Positions 18,718-28,370 are shown, counted from the stretch's first letter. The stretch: 64,000 nucleotides of DNA from Spirosoma validum (GCF_014699035.1 NZ_JACXAA010000005.1:372001-436000), one strand, 5' to 3'. Translations and numbers: made by a program. The notes: generated by a model from the sequence alone, not told the origin.

Positions 18718-19460
18718 ACAGTCGTTGGGAAGCGGTTCACATTCTTGTAATAAATATAAACCGCTGGTTCTTTGCCCATGGCCGTAAACCACTGCTGGCA
18801 GTACGGTGCCATCCAGATCGAATCCCCTTTTTTGATCGGATACCAGTCTTTGTCGAGCATGTACACCCCCTGCCCTTGCAGATAAATCAGGCCATGCTCC
18901 ATAATGTGTGTTTCGACAAATGGCAGATGTCCACCCGGATCGTAGGTAAAAATATTGACCGCCATATCGAACGCCAACGTATCTGGCAAGAGCACCTGTA
19001 AACGTAGCGCAGCATCGCCCAGGTACGTTGGTCCTTCAATGTTCGCAGCATCTCCGAAGATGACGGGTGGTACGTCGTACCCATCCAGTTTTTCGTAGAC
19101 TTTATGAAACGTCAACAGTTGAGTACCCGGCTCTGGCTTGTCAACTTTGTACTCTTTGGCGATTGGAATGTAAACGAACTGGCCTTTTTCTAACGTGTTT
19201 GTTTCTCCTCCAACTGTGGCAGTACACCGGCCTTCAACTACATAAAAGAACAGTTGTGAATGTAGTGTAGCCCCTGTCAGTACACTAATCTCGTTTAACG
19301 TGATGAGCGTCTGACAGAGATGAGCGCCCATCTGTTCGTTGATGATCACATTGACCGTGCAATTGTCCCAACCCGGCACGCGACTATTGATGTAGCCATC
19401 GGGACTGATGACGGCATGATTCCGTTTAACGACAGATCGGGTAAGTGCTGAAATTTCCAT
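18714..19460 (-). CDS. allE: (S)-ureidoglycine aminohydrolase
   Basis: This bicupin enzyme releases ammonia from ureidoglycine to give S-ureidoglycolate. The start at 19460 (MEISALTRSVVKRNHAVISP) gives 248 aa; the longer frame from 19520 would run into the palindrome at 19489 and is rejected. The C-terminal cupin carries the expected metal ligands in FVETHIMEHGLIYLQGQG and a later Gln in PYCQQWF. In gene order it sits between allantoate amidohydrolase and uraD, filling the step between them in the pathway. Confidence 0.92.
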   Translation of the reverse strand: MEISALTRSVVKRNHAVISPDGYINSRVPGWDNCTVNVIINEQMGAHLCQTLITLNEISVLTGATLHSQLFFYVVEGRCTATVGGETNTLEKGQFVYIPIAKEYKVDKPEPGTQLLTFHKVYEKLDGYDVPPVIFGDAANIEGPTYLGDAALRLQVLLPDTLAFDMAVNIFTYDPGGHLPFVETHIMEHGLIYLQGQGVYMLDKDWYPIKKGDSIWMAPYCQQWFTAMGKEPAVYIYYKNVNRFPTTV

Positions 19461-19488
19461 ACTGTTTATTTCTGATGAGTTTATAGGC

Positions 19489-19571
19489 TTTCTGTCATTC
19501 CGACGAAGGAGGAATCTCAAGCTTGACTAATGCACAACATTGAGATTCCTCCTTCGTCGGAATGACAGAAA
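19489..19571. repeat. perfect 32-bp inverted repeat between allC and allE
   Basis: Arms at 19489-19520 and 19540-19571 are perfectly complementary over 32 bp, with a 19-base loop. The core, GTCATTCCGACGAAGGAGGA, resembles palindromes I recall as dispersed in many Bacteroidota genomes. It fills most of the gap between the allC stop (19573) and the allE start. Confidence 0.9.
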
Positions 19572-19572
19572 A

Positions 19573-20808
19573 TTATTGTTCAAGTAAGTATTTCATAAAT
19601 GTATCGGCAACTTGTAGTGTCGCAGCCATATCGGTTAGGTCAACATGTTCGAGTGGGTTGTGACTAATTCCTTTGAAACAACGCACAAACAGCATGGCGA
19701 TTGGTGCAACCAGTGAAATTGGCACCCCATCATGGCCAGCTCCGCTGACTAAACGTATTACATCATAGCCACTACGTTGAATAGTCTGTTCGAGTAGTTC
19801 ACTCATGCCCTTGTCGCAGGCAACGGAAGCCGTTTCCTGAATCAAACCCCAATCAACCTGAACAGTCCGTTTGTGCCCAATGTCCAGACAAATTTGCTGC
19901 AATTGCTGATACGCTGACATTAGAACGGCTTCATCGTTACTCCGAACATCCAGACTGCAACTGACTTCGCCGGGAATCACATTGCTGGCAGCATTCACTA
20001 CGTTCAACTTGCCTACCGTAGCGACCAGATTCACCTGAGTAGCGGCCAGCTTTTCTACTTCCAGAACAAATTCAGCCGCTGCACAGAGAGCATCCTGACG
20101 CATCGTCATTGGAACCGTTCCCGCATGACCAGCCATTCCCGTAAATGTAATTTCGATACGTTTCTGACCAGCAATGTCCGTGACAACGGCTACCGGTACG
20201 TTACGTTCGTATAAGACGGGGCCCTGCTCAATGTGAATCTCGAAATAACCGAACCAATCATCGGGCGCAATCGCATCCGCCGGTAGCTGCGTTACGTCGT
20301 TACCCATGAGCTGAATCACTTCGCTCAGCGTACTACCCGAATCATCTTTTTTATCGAGAAGGTCTGGATCAAACGAACCGGCAACGACTTTACTGCCGAG
20401 ATACGTAGTATGAAATCGAACCCCTTCTTCGTCACTGAATGCAATCAGTTCAATATGAAATGGCAGTGGTTTGGCTGATCGAACGAGTTGATCAACGAGA
20501 TCTACTCCCATGATCACGCCCAGTGGTCCGTCAAACTTTCCGGCGTTCACGACCGTGTCCATGTGCGAGGCTATGACAAACGTTTTGGCACCAGCATTCG
20601 AACTTTCCAGCCTGCCTCGCACATTACCAATCGAGTCGATTCGCGTTTGTAAACCAACGTCCTCCATCCACTGCTGAATCACGCGACTTCCCTGCTGAAA
20701 CGTAGCGGTGCCAAACGTTCGGGTAATGCCCGCAGGGTCTTCGCTGATCGACGCCAGTTCGTTGATTTTTGTCAGTACGTTCACGGCCCGCTGCAAATAG
20801 ACATTCAT
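19573..20808 (-). CDS. allC: allantoate amidohydrolase
   Basis: This M20-family enzyme hydrolyses allantoate to ureidoglycine, CO2 and ammonia. The start at 20808 (MNVYLQRAVNVLTKI) leaves a 4-base gap to the allantoinase stop and is preferred over 20838; it gives 411 aa. Metal and substrate motifs are ASHMDTVVNAGKFDG, SDEEGVRF followed by YLGSKVVAG, FEIHIEQGPVLY and SHNPLEHVD. The EEGVRF-x-YLGS pattern separates it from the operon's other M20 enzyme and matches plant and bacterial AAH/AllC. Confidence 0.92.
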   Translation of the reverse strand: MNVYLQRAVNVLTKINELASISEDPAGITRTFGTATFQQGSRVIQQWMEDVGLQTRIDSIGNVRGRLESSNAGAKTFVIASHMDTVVNAGKFDGPLGVIMGVDLVDQLVRSAKPLPFHIELIAFSDEEGVRFHTTYLGSKVVAGSFDPDLLDKKDDSGSTLSEVIQLMGNDVTQLPADAIAPDDWFGYFEIHIEQGPVLYERNVPVAVVTDIAGQKRIEITFTGMAGHAGTVPMTMRQDALCAAAEFVLEVEKLAATQVNLVATVGKLNVVNAASNVIPGEVSCSLDVRSNDEAVLMSAYQQLQQICLDIGHKRTVQVDWGLIQETASVACDKGMSELLEQTIQRSGYDVIRLVSGAGHDGVPISLVAPIAMLFVRCFKGISHNPLEHVDLTDMAATLQVADTFMKYLLEQ

Positions 20809-20812
20809 TGAC

Positions 20813-22147
20813 TTAACGCATGATAAGTTTTCCGGCATTTAACGTAGTGAAGTGGCCTTCATCAAAAACCTGAACGCCACTCAGGAACGTCTGCTCGACA
20901 ACGCCATACAACACCTCGTTTAGATACGGAGTCATCTTATGTCGGTGCTGCAGCCTGTCTTCCGAAACGGTAAATGATTTTTCCGGATTCCAGACCAGTA
21001 AATCAGCATCGTAGCCGGGTGCAATGCGTCCTTTTCGCTGCGACAATCCGGCTAATTCGGCAGGTTTTTCACAAAGCCACCGGGCCATATCCGATACGGT
21101 AAAACCCCGCTTTCGGGCGGCTGTCCATAATACCGGCAAGGCCAGTTGCAACGATGCAATCCCGCCCCAGGCTTTCATAAAATCACCGCGCTGCATTTGC
21201 TTCAAATCAGGCGGAGCGGGCGAATGATCAGTGGCGACAAAATCGATGATTCCGGCTCTTAAGGCTTCCCACAACTGATCATTATTTACTTTTTCACGTA
21301 TCGGCGGAGCACATTTGAATTGGGTTTGCCCATCCAGAATAGCCTCTGCGTTGAAAAATAAGTAATGCTGCCCGGTTTCGACCGTCAACGGCAAACCTTT
21401 TTCTTTTGCCTTCGCAATCGGTTCAATGGAGTTCGCCGACGACAAATGCACGATGTGCGTTCGACAAGTGTATTCTTCGCACAAGCGAATCATCATATCG
21501 ATGGCGTTATCTTCCCATTCTTTCGGACGGGATGCCAGGTAGTTCTGGTGTGATCTGGCATCGCCAGTGGCCAGCACCTCATCCGTCGATAATTCGCAGT
21601 GCACCAGCAACGGTAAGCCATATTCAGCGATGATCGGCATGGCTTTTCGGAGGTCGTCCTCCGTTACGTTCGGAAATTCGTCGATACCGGAATGCGTTAG
21701 AAATGCCTTGAAACCCAAAACCCCTTTATCGATCAGTCGTTTAATTTCGTCCGTATTCCCGGGCACGAGTCCACCCCAGAAACCGCAATTCGTATGCAGC
21801 TTTCCCTGAAGAGCCGCTAGTTTCTGGTCGAACGCTTCTGCTGTGGTGGTTACGGGTGACGAATTCAACGGCATATCAACCAGCATAGTCAGCCCGCCCG
21901 CAATAGCCGCGCGCGTTGCCGTATCAAAGCCTTCCCATTCCGTTCGGCCCGGTTCGTTGATGTGCACATGCGGATCAATAACGCCCGGCATCAATACGCG
22001 ATCCTGAATGTCGATTACGTTGCCAGCAAAACCTTGTGGCAGGTCGGATACGACATCGGCAATCATACCTTCTTTGATCAGGACAACTGCCGGTCGGCTT
22101 CCCGTTGGCGTAAGAACCGCATTGCTCCGAATCGCGAACTCACTCAT
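20813..22147 (-). CDS. allB: allantoinase
   Basis: This cyclic amidohydrolase opens allantoin to allantoate. Binuclear-metal residues are visible: DPHVHINEPGRTEWEG, the carboxylated Lys in GFKAFLTHSG, VHCE, HIVHLSS and VATDHSPAPP. The start at 22147 (MSEFAIRSN) gives 444 aa; an ATG three codons earlier is an alternative. It is the first gene of a tight operon running allB-allC-allE-uraD-uraH-M20 and is divergent from urate oxidase, 67 bases away. Confidence 0.95.
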   Translation of the reverse strand: MSEFAIRSNAVLTPTGSRPAVVLIKEGMIADVVSDLPQGFAGNVIDIQDRVLMPGVIDPHVHINEPGRTEWEGFDTATRAAIAGGLTMLVDMPLNSSPVTTTAEAFDQKLAALQGKLHTNCGFWGGLVPGNTDEIKRLIDKGVLGFKAFLTHSGIDEFPNVTEDDLRKAMPIIAEYGLPLLVHCELSTDEVLATGDARSHQNYLASRPKEWEDNAIDMMIRLCEEYTCRTHIVHLSSANSIEPIAKAKEKGLPLTVETGQHYLFFNAEAILDGQTQFKCAPPIREKVNNDQLWEALRAGIIDFVATDHSPAPPDLKQMQRGDFMKAWGGIASLQLALPVLWTAARKRGFTVSDMARWLCEKPAELAGLSQRKGRIAPGYDADLLVWNPEKSFTVSEDRLQHRHKMTPYLNEVLYGVVEQTFLSGVQVFDEGHFTTLNAGKLIMR

Positions 22148-22214
22148 ATGATTCAAAATAGGGAATTAATCACTATACTAGAGGCTAATACTACCCAAAA
22201 CAGCCGAAACAACC

Positions 22215-23060
22215 ATGAAGCTTACGTTGAAAAAAAATGCGTACGGTAAGAATGCCATCAATTTATCTAAAATCATTCGGCATCCTACCTACCATGAATT
22301 CAGGCAGATCTCAGTCAACGTATCGTTGGAAGGCGATTTTGACACGGCGCATACAATCGGTGATAACGCGAAGATTCTCCCCACCGATACGCAGAAAAAT
22401 ACCATTTACGCACTTGCAAAAGAGCATTTTACGGACTCCATCGAAACCTTCGGCCTGTATGTAGCGAATCATTTCATCAACAATAACCCGCCGGTTTCGC
22501 AGGTAACAATCAGCATCATTGAACATCCCTGGACGCGCATGGCTTTCGATGGCGAGCTCCATCACCATGCTTACGTTGGCGGTGCTTCCGAGAAACGTAC
22601 CACGACTATTACACAGACAGCCGACAGCGTAACCGTTACGTCTGGCCTTAAAGACCTGCTGATTCTGAAAACGACTGATTCGGGTTTTGAAGGGTATAGT
22701 AAGGATCAGTATACTACGTTGAAAGAAACCCCTGATCGCATTTTCGCTACGCAGTGCGAAGCCACCTGGACCTACACCGCACAACATCCTGATTATACAG
22801 CCCTCTTTACTAAAATTCGCGAAACGCTGCTGAAAACATTCGCGCATCATAAAAGTCTATCGGTTCAACAGACCCTGCTGGCGATGGGCGAAGCGGTATT
22901 GAACGAAAATGCTGAAGTCAGCGAAATAACCCTTAAACTCCCCAATAAACACCATATCTTATTCAACCTGGAGCAATTTGGTATGGAAAACAAAAATGAG
23001 ATTTTCATCGCTACCGACGAACCCTACGGCTACATTACGGGAACGGTGTCGAGGGAATGA
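22215..23060 (+). CDS. uaZ: urate oxidase (cofactor-independent uricase)
   Basis: The product oxidises urate with O2 to 5-hydroxyisourate and H2O2. At 281 aa it is standard for uricase. Motifs include NAYGKNAI with the catalytic Lys, GDNAKILPTDTQKNTIYALA with the catalytic Thr, ETFGLYVANHF, and LKLPNKHHILFNL near the C-terminus. It is the only purine-pathway gene on the plus strand, sharing a 67-base divergent intergenic region with allB; a common regulator there would control both. Dependence on O2 implies an aerobic lifestyle. Confidence 0.95.
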   Translation: MKLTLKKNAYGKNAINLSKIIRHPTYHEFRQISVNVSLEGDFDTAHTIGDNAKILPTDTQKNTIYALAKEHFTDSIETFGLYVANHFINNNPPVSQVTISIIEHPWTRMAFDGELHHHAYVGGASEKRTTTITQTADSVTVTSGLKDLLILKTTDSGFEGYSKDQYTTLKETPDRIFATQCEATWTYTAQHPDYTALFTKIRETLLKTFAHHKSLSVQQTLLAMGEAVLNENAEVSEITLKLPNKHHILFNLEQFGMENKNEIFIATDEPYGYITGTVSRE

Positions 23061-23195
23061 TGAATAAAGCTTTTTATTGCTCTTAGTTGTTAAGGCTAAT
23101 GCTGTTTGTATCTACCAGGCGAATTATTGTTTATTAAACTGCAGTAAACTATTATTTTTACGGCCAAGTTCATTCCAAAAGCAGAGTCCACAAAT

Positions 23196-23573
23196 ATGGC
23201 ATCAATACAGGAAGCTAAACGATACATCGATAATGCGCGGGAAATTTTACGGGACAAGGCGCGCAAGGAAGACGGATATTATCAGGACACGAAGTACGTT
23301 AAAATGGCAGGCCATACAGCCTACGCGGGTATTTTATTAGTTTTAGATGAATTCTTAGGCAAAAAAGGCAAAGGCCGCAAAGATGTCGGCTGGTATAAAG
23401 AACATCTAGGAAAACTGGATAGAAAATTGCTTACAACCTTTGTCTCAGCCTATGATATCCTACATCTATCTATGAGTTACGATGGCAATCCAAATTCAAC
23501 AGTAGCATCGGTCGGTCTTCAGGAAGCGGACACCATCATCAATTGGGTAGAAACTCGAACAGCAACAACTTAA
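23196..23573 (+). CDS. DUF5618-like protein, unknown function
   Basis: This 125-aa soluble protein is helical, with a motif-rich start (IQEAKRYIDNAREILRDKAR), a conserved-looking centre (KYVKMAGHTAYAGILLVLDEFLG) and YDILHLSMSYDG. I place it tentatively in DUF5618, a Bacteroidota family with no known role. It lies 135 bases downstream of urate oxidase on the same strand and could be co-transcribed. It converges with xdhC, with only six bases between the ends. Confidence 0.65.
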   Translation: MASIQEAKRYIDNAREILRDKARKEDGYYQDTKYVKMAGHTAYAGILLVLDEFLGKKGKGRKDVGWYKEHLGKLDRKLLTTFVSAYDILHLSMSYDGNPNSTVASVGLQEADTIINWVETRTATT

Positions 23574-23579
23574 GCGATT

Positions 23580-24557
23580 TTATTGACCAGCGTTCTTCAC
23601 CCGAATAATCTGAGCAGCAATGCTCACCGCGATTTCTTCCGGGGTTTGGCTGTTAATGGTAAGGCCAATGGGAGCGTGAATACGCTTCAGTTTGTCATCA
23701 GAAATGCCTTCTGCACGATAATCCGAGAATAATTTTTTTATCTTGGTTTGGCTACCTAATACGCCAACGTACATTAGTTGTTTATCAAGCAAAGCCCTGA
23801 TCGCCAGATCATCCGTGCGGTAGCCGAACGTCATGACAACAACGTAGTGATGGTTGCCCGACGGAATCAGGTCAGTAAGTTCACTATAACTGTCAACCAG
23901 GATTTTCTCATGCGCAACATCGTTTAGCTGCATCGTGTGGAGTTCCGGGCGATTGTCGTAAACGCGAATGTAAAAATCCATCTGGCTCATCAGTCGCGAT
24001 AAAGCCAATGCGCAATGTCCACCCCCGATGATGAAAAGCTGGTTCTTATAGCCAAGTCGTTCCTGATACGTCCATTCCTGCCCGGACTGCCTTACAAACT
24101 GGCGATCCATTTTAGACGATGGGTTATCAAAACATTGAATACCCGCTGGCGATAGTTGCAGTACGCCATTTTTATGCTGTTCCAGAGAATCAATTATGTA
24201 CTCAACTGCCGGAGTATCCCCAGGCTCAACACGATACAGCAGGATGGTTTGATCGCCGGAGCAAATCATACCACTCTGATTATGAGCTGCTTTTTTATCG
24301 TGATACTGTGTTCGAATGGATAGTTCAGGAACGTAATGCTGGAGTTTTTCTTTGGCCATTTCCACAAACTTGTGCTCCATAATGCCCCCCCCTATCGAAC
24401 CCTCCATCTCCCCCAACGCATTCACCGCCATCAGAAAACCCTGCCTGCCCGGACTGCTACCGTGACTTTCCACTACGTATAGCAGCATAACCGGCTGACT
24501 CTGCTGAAGACTTTTACGAATTAACTGCCAGGTGCTGAGCGACTTCGGTTTCTCCAT
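23580..24557 (-). CDS. xdhC: XdhC-family protein, Moco insertion/sulfuration factor for xanthine dehydrogenase
   Basis: XdhC proteins bind molybdenum cofactor and help load its sulfurated form into xanthine dehydrogenase. The start at 24557 (MEKPKSLSTWQLIRKSL) gives 325 aa. The N-terminal XdhC_CoxI domain shows VVESHGSSPGRQG and GSIGGGIMEHKF; the C-terminal Rossmann domain shows FIIGGGHCALALSRL and VVVMTFGYRTDDLAI. It starts 44 bases inside the end of xdhB, so the two are translationally linked. Confidence 0.92.
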   Translation of the reverse strand: MEKPKSLSTWQLIRKSLQQSQPVMLLYVVESHGSSPGRQGFLMAVNALGEMEGSIGGGIMEHKFVEMAKEKLQHYVPELSIRTQYHDKKAAHNQSGMICSGDQTILLYRVEPGDTPAVEYIIDSLEQHKNGVLQLSPAGIQCFDNPSSKMDRQFVRQSGQEWTYQERLGYKNQLFIIGGGHCALALSRLMSQMDFYIRVYDNRPELHTMQLNDVAHEKILVDSYSELTDLIPSGNHHYVVVMTFGYRTDDLAIRALLDKQLMYVGVLGSQTKIKKLFSDYRAEGISDDKLKRIHAPIGLTINSQTPEEIAVSIAAQIIRVKNAGQ

Positions 24558-26835
24558 TAGCAGAGGGCATGGGGTGAGGGGCAGTGGGACTCTGGTAGAG
24601 AGCAAGAAGAAGTTTTTCTGGTGTCATCGGCGCATCGAAGGGAATGGTAGCCATCGGATTGAATGCCCGAACGGCGTTCCGTAACGCGAAATAGGCTCCT
24701 ATCCCGTACATTAGTGGCGGTTCGCCCACTGCTTTCGACCGGAATATCGCCAGATTATCCTGTTCAGTTTTCAGCGGTTCGATAGCAATCTCTTTGGGCA
24801 CCGAATAGATATCCGGTACTTTGTAGGTCGACAAGGCATTGGACCGCAACCGACCCGCCTGATCAAACACAATTTCTTCCATCGTCATCCAGCCGAGGCC
24901 CTGCACAATGCCACCTTCAATCTGTCCACGGTCAATCAGCGGGTTCATGCTGACGCCAAAATCATGCACGACTTTAACGGACTCCATTTCATAGGTACCG
25001 CGCAGACAATCAATGGTCACGTCAACGATGGCCGTGCCGTACACGTGATAGGTAAACGGATGCCCTTTCTCTTCGGAGGCATCGTAGTGAATGTCGGGCG
25101 TAGCGTAATGCGCATGCTCGGACAGACTGACGCGCTTGGTAAAGGCTTCCATCACGAGTTGATTCCAGTTCCAGTCGGTACGTTCGCCGTTGGCATATAC
25201 CCATTCGTCTTTCAGGAAAATTTCCTCAGCAGAGACGTTTAATTCGCCAGCGGCCACAACTTTTAGTCGCCGAACGATTTCCGTACAAGCCATCTGCACG
25301 GCTTTCCCGTTCAAATCGGCCGTAGCGCTGGCAGCCGAGGGCGACGTATTGGCAATGCGATACGTACTGGTCGTCTGCAATTTGACCCGATCCGGCTGAA
25401 TCGACAGCACGTGCGCAGCGACCTGTAGCATCTTCGTATTGACCCCCTGCCCCATCTCCACAGCGCCCGTACTCACGCCTACGCTGCCATCGGTGTAGAC
25501 ATGCACCAACGCCCGCGCCTGGTTCATGCGCGTGTTCGTAAACGAGATTCCAAAGCAGATGGGCATAAGCGCCAAACCTTTCTTATACAGCAGGTTAACA
25601 CTGTTAAATTTTGCTATATTGTCACGAATGGCTTCCAGATCATACAGTTCATTAGCCTTGTTCCAGCAGGCATGTGCTTCACTCACTGCTTTTTGTCCGT
25701 AAGCAAACTCATCGCCGGTTTTATTCAGATTTTTGGCCTGAATTACGGATGCATCAATACCTAAAGACTCGGCCGCTTTAGTAATAGCCGCTTCAATAAC
25801 AAACATACCCTGCGGTCCACCGAACCCCCGGAAGGCTGTATTGGGAGGCAGATGAGTCCGGCAACTGTAGGCCGTGGCCGTTACGTTCGGGATGAAATAC
25901 GTGCTCGTGCAATGGAACAATGTCCGTTCCATAACGGCGGGCGACAGATCGGCAGAAGCGCCAGCATTTTGATAGAACGTAGCTTCGTAGGCAAGGATGT
26001 TCAGATCATTATCCAGACCGATTTTGAAGTCGGACGAATACGGATGCCGTTTGCCGGTCATCGCCATATCTTCCATCCGGTTTAGCGCGTATTTAACAGG
26101 TTTATGAAGTACGTGAGCCGCCAGTGCACATAGAGCCGCCCACATGTTGGCCTGATCTTCTTTGCCGCCAAACCCACCACCCAGCCGCGTTACGTCCACA
26201 TCAATCTGATGCATGTGCAGTCCTGACGATCGGGCAACGGCGCGTTGAACAGCCGTGGGTCCCTGTGTCGACGAATAGAGCTTGATGGCGTTATTCTCCT
26301 GCGGAATGGCATAGGCGCCTTGGGTTTCAATGTACAGGTGTTCCTGCCCGTTTGTATCGGCTCGCCCTTCGAAGATATGCGTACATTGCGACCAGGCCGT
26401 AGTGGTCTCACCTAGCTTATGTGTCCGCGGCCGGATGATAAATTCTCCTTGGGCGTAGGCTTCGCGAGGGTCGGTAATGACAGGCAATGGCTCAATCTCA
26501 ACCGTTATTCTTTTGACAGCCGCCCGCGCTTCATCGTCTGTTTCGGCCACCACAAATGCAATCGGCATCCCGCAAAAGTGAACGTGATGTTCGGCTAACA
26601 ACGGTTCATCCGGAACGATACCGCCAATCTGGTTTTCGCCCGTTACGTCCTCGTACGTAAAAATCTTGACCACACCGGGCATAGCTGCTGCCGCTGACAA
26701 GTCCAGTGTTTTGATAATACCGTGCGCAATGGGTGACCCGAAGGCCGCTCCAAACAACGTACCCTGAATCAGCGGAATATCGTCCAGATAAACCGATTCT
26801 CCTCGTACGTGCGTTCTGGAATCTATATTTTTCAT
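24514..26835 (-). CDS. xdhB: xanthine dehydrogenase, molybdopterin-binding subunit
   Basis: This catalytic subunit oxidises hypoxanthine and xanthine to urate. The start at 26835 (MKNIDSRTHVRG) gives 773 aa. Family motifs include GGGFGGKEDQANM, TAFRGFGGPQGM with the substrate-binding Arg, the Moco loop GAVEMGQGVNTKMLQVAA and the catalytic Glu in SKAVGEPPLMYG. The set is that of bacterial XdhB. It follows xdhA after an 88-base gap holding a degenerate palindrome. Confidence 0.95.
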   Translation of the reverse strand: MKNIDSRTHVRGESVYLDDIPLIQGTLFGAAFGSPIAHGIIKTLDLSAAAAMPGVVKIFTYEDVTGENQIGGIVPDEPLLAEHHVHFCGMPIAFVVAETDDEARAAVKRITVEIEPLPVITDPREAYAQGEFIIRPRTHKLGETTTAWSQCTHIFEGRADTNGQEHLYIETQGAYAIPQENNAIKLYSSTQGPTAVQRAVARSSGLHMHQIDVDVTRLGGGFGGKEDQANMWAALCALAAHVLHKPVKYALNRMEDMAMTGKRHPYSSDFKIGLDNDLNILAYEATFYQNAGASADLSPAVMERTLFHCTSTYFIPNVTATAYSCRTHLPPNTAFRGFGGPQGMFVIEAAITKAAESLGIDASVIQAKNLNKTGDEFAYGQKAVSEAHACWNKANELYDLEAIRDNIAKFNSVNLLYKKGLALMPICFGISFTNTRMNQARALVHVYTDGSVGVSTGAVEMGQGVNTKMLQVAAHVLSIQPDRVKLQTTSTYRIANTSPSAASATADLNGKAVQMACTEIVRRLKVVAAGELNVSAEEIFLKDEWVYANGERTDWNWNQLVMEAFTKRVSLSEHAHYATPDIHYDASEEKGHPFTYHVYGTAIVDVTIDCLRGTYEMESVKVVHDFGVSMNPLIDRGQIEGGIVQGLGWMTMEEIVFDQAGRLRSNALSTYKVPDIYSVPKEIAIEPLKTEQDNLAIFRSKAVGEPPLMYGIGAYFALRNAVRAFNPMATIPFDAPMTPEKLLLALYQSPTAPHPMPSANGETEVAQHLAVNS

Positions 26836-26851
26836 GGTAAGTTTTATTGTA

Positions 26852-26925
26852 AACCGCAAAGACGCAACGTATTTCGCAGAGAGCGTTGAGTTTTCTTGGC
26901 GAAAACCTTAGCGTTCTTTGCGGTT
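26852..26925. repeat. inverted repeat, AACCGCAAAG family, without GC module
   Basis: AACCGCAAAGACGC (26852-26865) faces the complement of AACCGCAAAGAACGC (26911-26925). The right arm overlaps the xdhA stop codon. The same arm sequence recurs at 46609 next to topA, where one arm is interrupted by a GC-rich module; this copy lacks it. Confidence 0.7.
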
Positions 26926-28342
26926 AAGAAATGACCAGCAATTGTTCCACATTCAACTCCGGAAACAACCTGATAAAATGCGCTTTGATCAATTGGCTAA
27001 GCAATAGGCGTTTATAAGCTTCAGTACCACGGGCATCGCTGATCGGTGAAATCTCGGACTGAGCAACAGAAGTAGCTTCCATGATCATTTCTTCGGTTAC
27101 AAATTGTCCCGTCAGAAATTCTTCTGTTTTGAATAATCGCTTCGGAATTGGCGCGACGCCCCCTGCCGATAACGTAACCGACGTAATGACATCACCCTCA
27201 ACCGTCAGTTTGATTGCTGAATTAACGCTCGCAATGTCAAGGTGCGTTCGTTTACTGACTTTCTCGAAGTTGAATCGAGTCGTTACGTTAGGCAACTCAA
27301 ACCGGATTTGTTTTAGATATTCTGCCGACTGTTTATCCAGTGTTTTATAGCCAAGATATAAATCACGTAGTGGTAACTCCCGCTCTGTGACGCCATTGCT
27401 TAGAGTTAACGTAGCATCCAGTGCCAGGAAGAAAATCGTGAAATCACCAATGGGCGACGCGTTGATAAAGTTACCGCCGACGGTCGCCATGTTACGGATA
27501 GGTGTGGATGACACCAGCTTTGTGTACAGCTTAAAATCGGGAAAATACGTTTGCATGACCGCTGACTCGATCAGGTCGGTTACCGTCGACGCCGGACCGA
27601 TTATACACTGATTACCATCTTGTCTAATTCCTTTTAAATCAGCGTCGTCGAACAAAAACTGAATCGACGCATCTTTAATTTCATCGTGCTTTTGTACGTA
27701 TAAATCTGTACCACCTCCAACGCGTTGTGCCAGCGGATTGTCATTGCCGAGTTCACCATTCAAGCTTAGGGATAACGCCTGTAATCGCTCCTGAATGTTC
27801 GAAAAATAAGCCGGTAAAATTTCCTGTTCAACCGCAAATTGAATTGGCGTCCCCTCGCTACGTTGCGCCAATAGGTTAGCCACACGAGCAGCCGCCCGCT
27901 TGATGGATTTGTAACCCGTACAGCGGCAGATATTTCCGTCAATAGCGGCAATGGAATTTTGAACCGTTGGTGCTTTTTTACTCAGACAAAATCCAGCCAG
28001 CGACATCACAAAACCGGGCGTACAGAATCCGCACTGCGTCGCCGATTCGTCGGACATAGCCTGCTGAATCGGGTTCAGATCGCTCATGTTAATCCCTTCG
28101 ACCGTTACGATGTGCTTTCCGTGCGCATTGCCGAGCGGCATCAGGCAGGACGTAGCCGTTCGGTACCGTAGTTCACCTTCGTTCAGGTCGCCCACGAGCA
28201 CGGTACAAGCCCCACAATCGCCTTCCCGACAGCCGATTTTCGTCCCCATCAACTGCTTACGATAGCGGACAAAATCCAGTACGGGCGTTCCTGGCGGCAG
28301 GGACGTACTAACGTTTTTATTATTTAAAATGAACTTGATCAA
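26924..28342 (-). CDS. xdhA: xanthine dehydrogenase small subunit (2Fe-2S and FAD domains)
   Basis: This 472-aa protein passes electrons from the Moco subunit to NAD+. The N-terminal plant-type 2Fe-2S cluster is in GCREGDCGACTVLVG (about residues 38-52). The second cluster is in TQCGFCTPGFVMS and GNICRCTGY (about 105-145). The FAD-binding domain (CODH_FAD type) begins near residue 185 with VGGGTDLYVQKHDEI and TPIRNMATVGGNFINASPIGD. It is the first of the three xdh genes and lies downstream of the NCS2 permease gene, with a palindrome in the 110-base gap. Confidence 0.95.
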   Translation of the reverse strand: MIKFILNNKNVSTSLPPGTPVLDFVRYRKQLMGTKIGCREGDCGACTVLVGDLNEGELRYRTATSCLMPLGNAHGKHIVTVEGINMSDLNPIQQAMSDESATQCGFCTPGFVMSLAGFCLSKKAPTVQNSIAAIDGNICRCTGYKSIKRAAARVANLLAQRSEGTPIQFAVEQEILPAYFSNIQERLQALSLSLNGELGNDNPLAQRVGGGTDLYVQKHDEIKDASIQFLFDDADLKGIRQDGNQCIIGPASTVTDLIESAVMQTYFPDFKLYTKLVSSTPIRNMATVGGNFINASPIGDFTIFFLALDATLTLSNGVTERELPLRDLYLGYKTLDKQSAEYLKQIRFELPNVTTRFNFEKVSKRTHLDIASVNSAIKLTVEGDVITSVTLSAGGVAPIPKRLFKTEEFLTGQFVTEEMIMEATSVAQSEISPISDARGTEAYKRLLLSQLIKAHFIRLFPELNVEQLLVIS

Positions 28343-28370
28343 GGCTAGATAGCGCGTTCTTTTTAATTAA

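Noticed and set aside
22311-22850. 179-aa minus-strand ORF inside urate oxidase
   Set aside because: It is antisense to a clear uricase with catalytic motifs and shows no family likeness.
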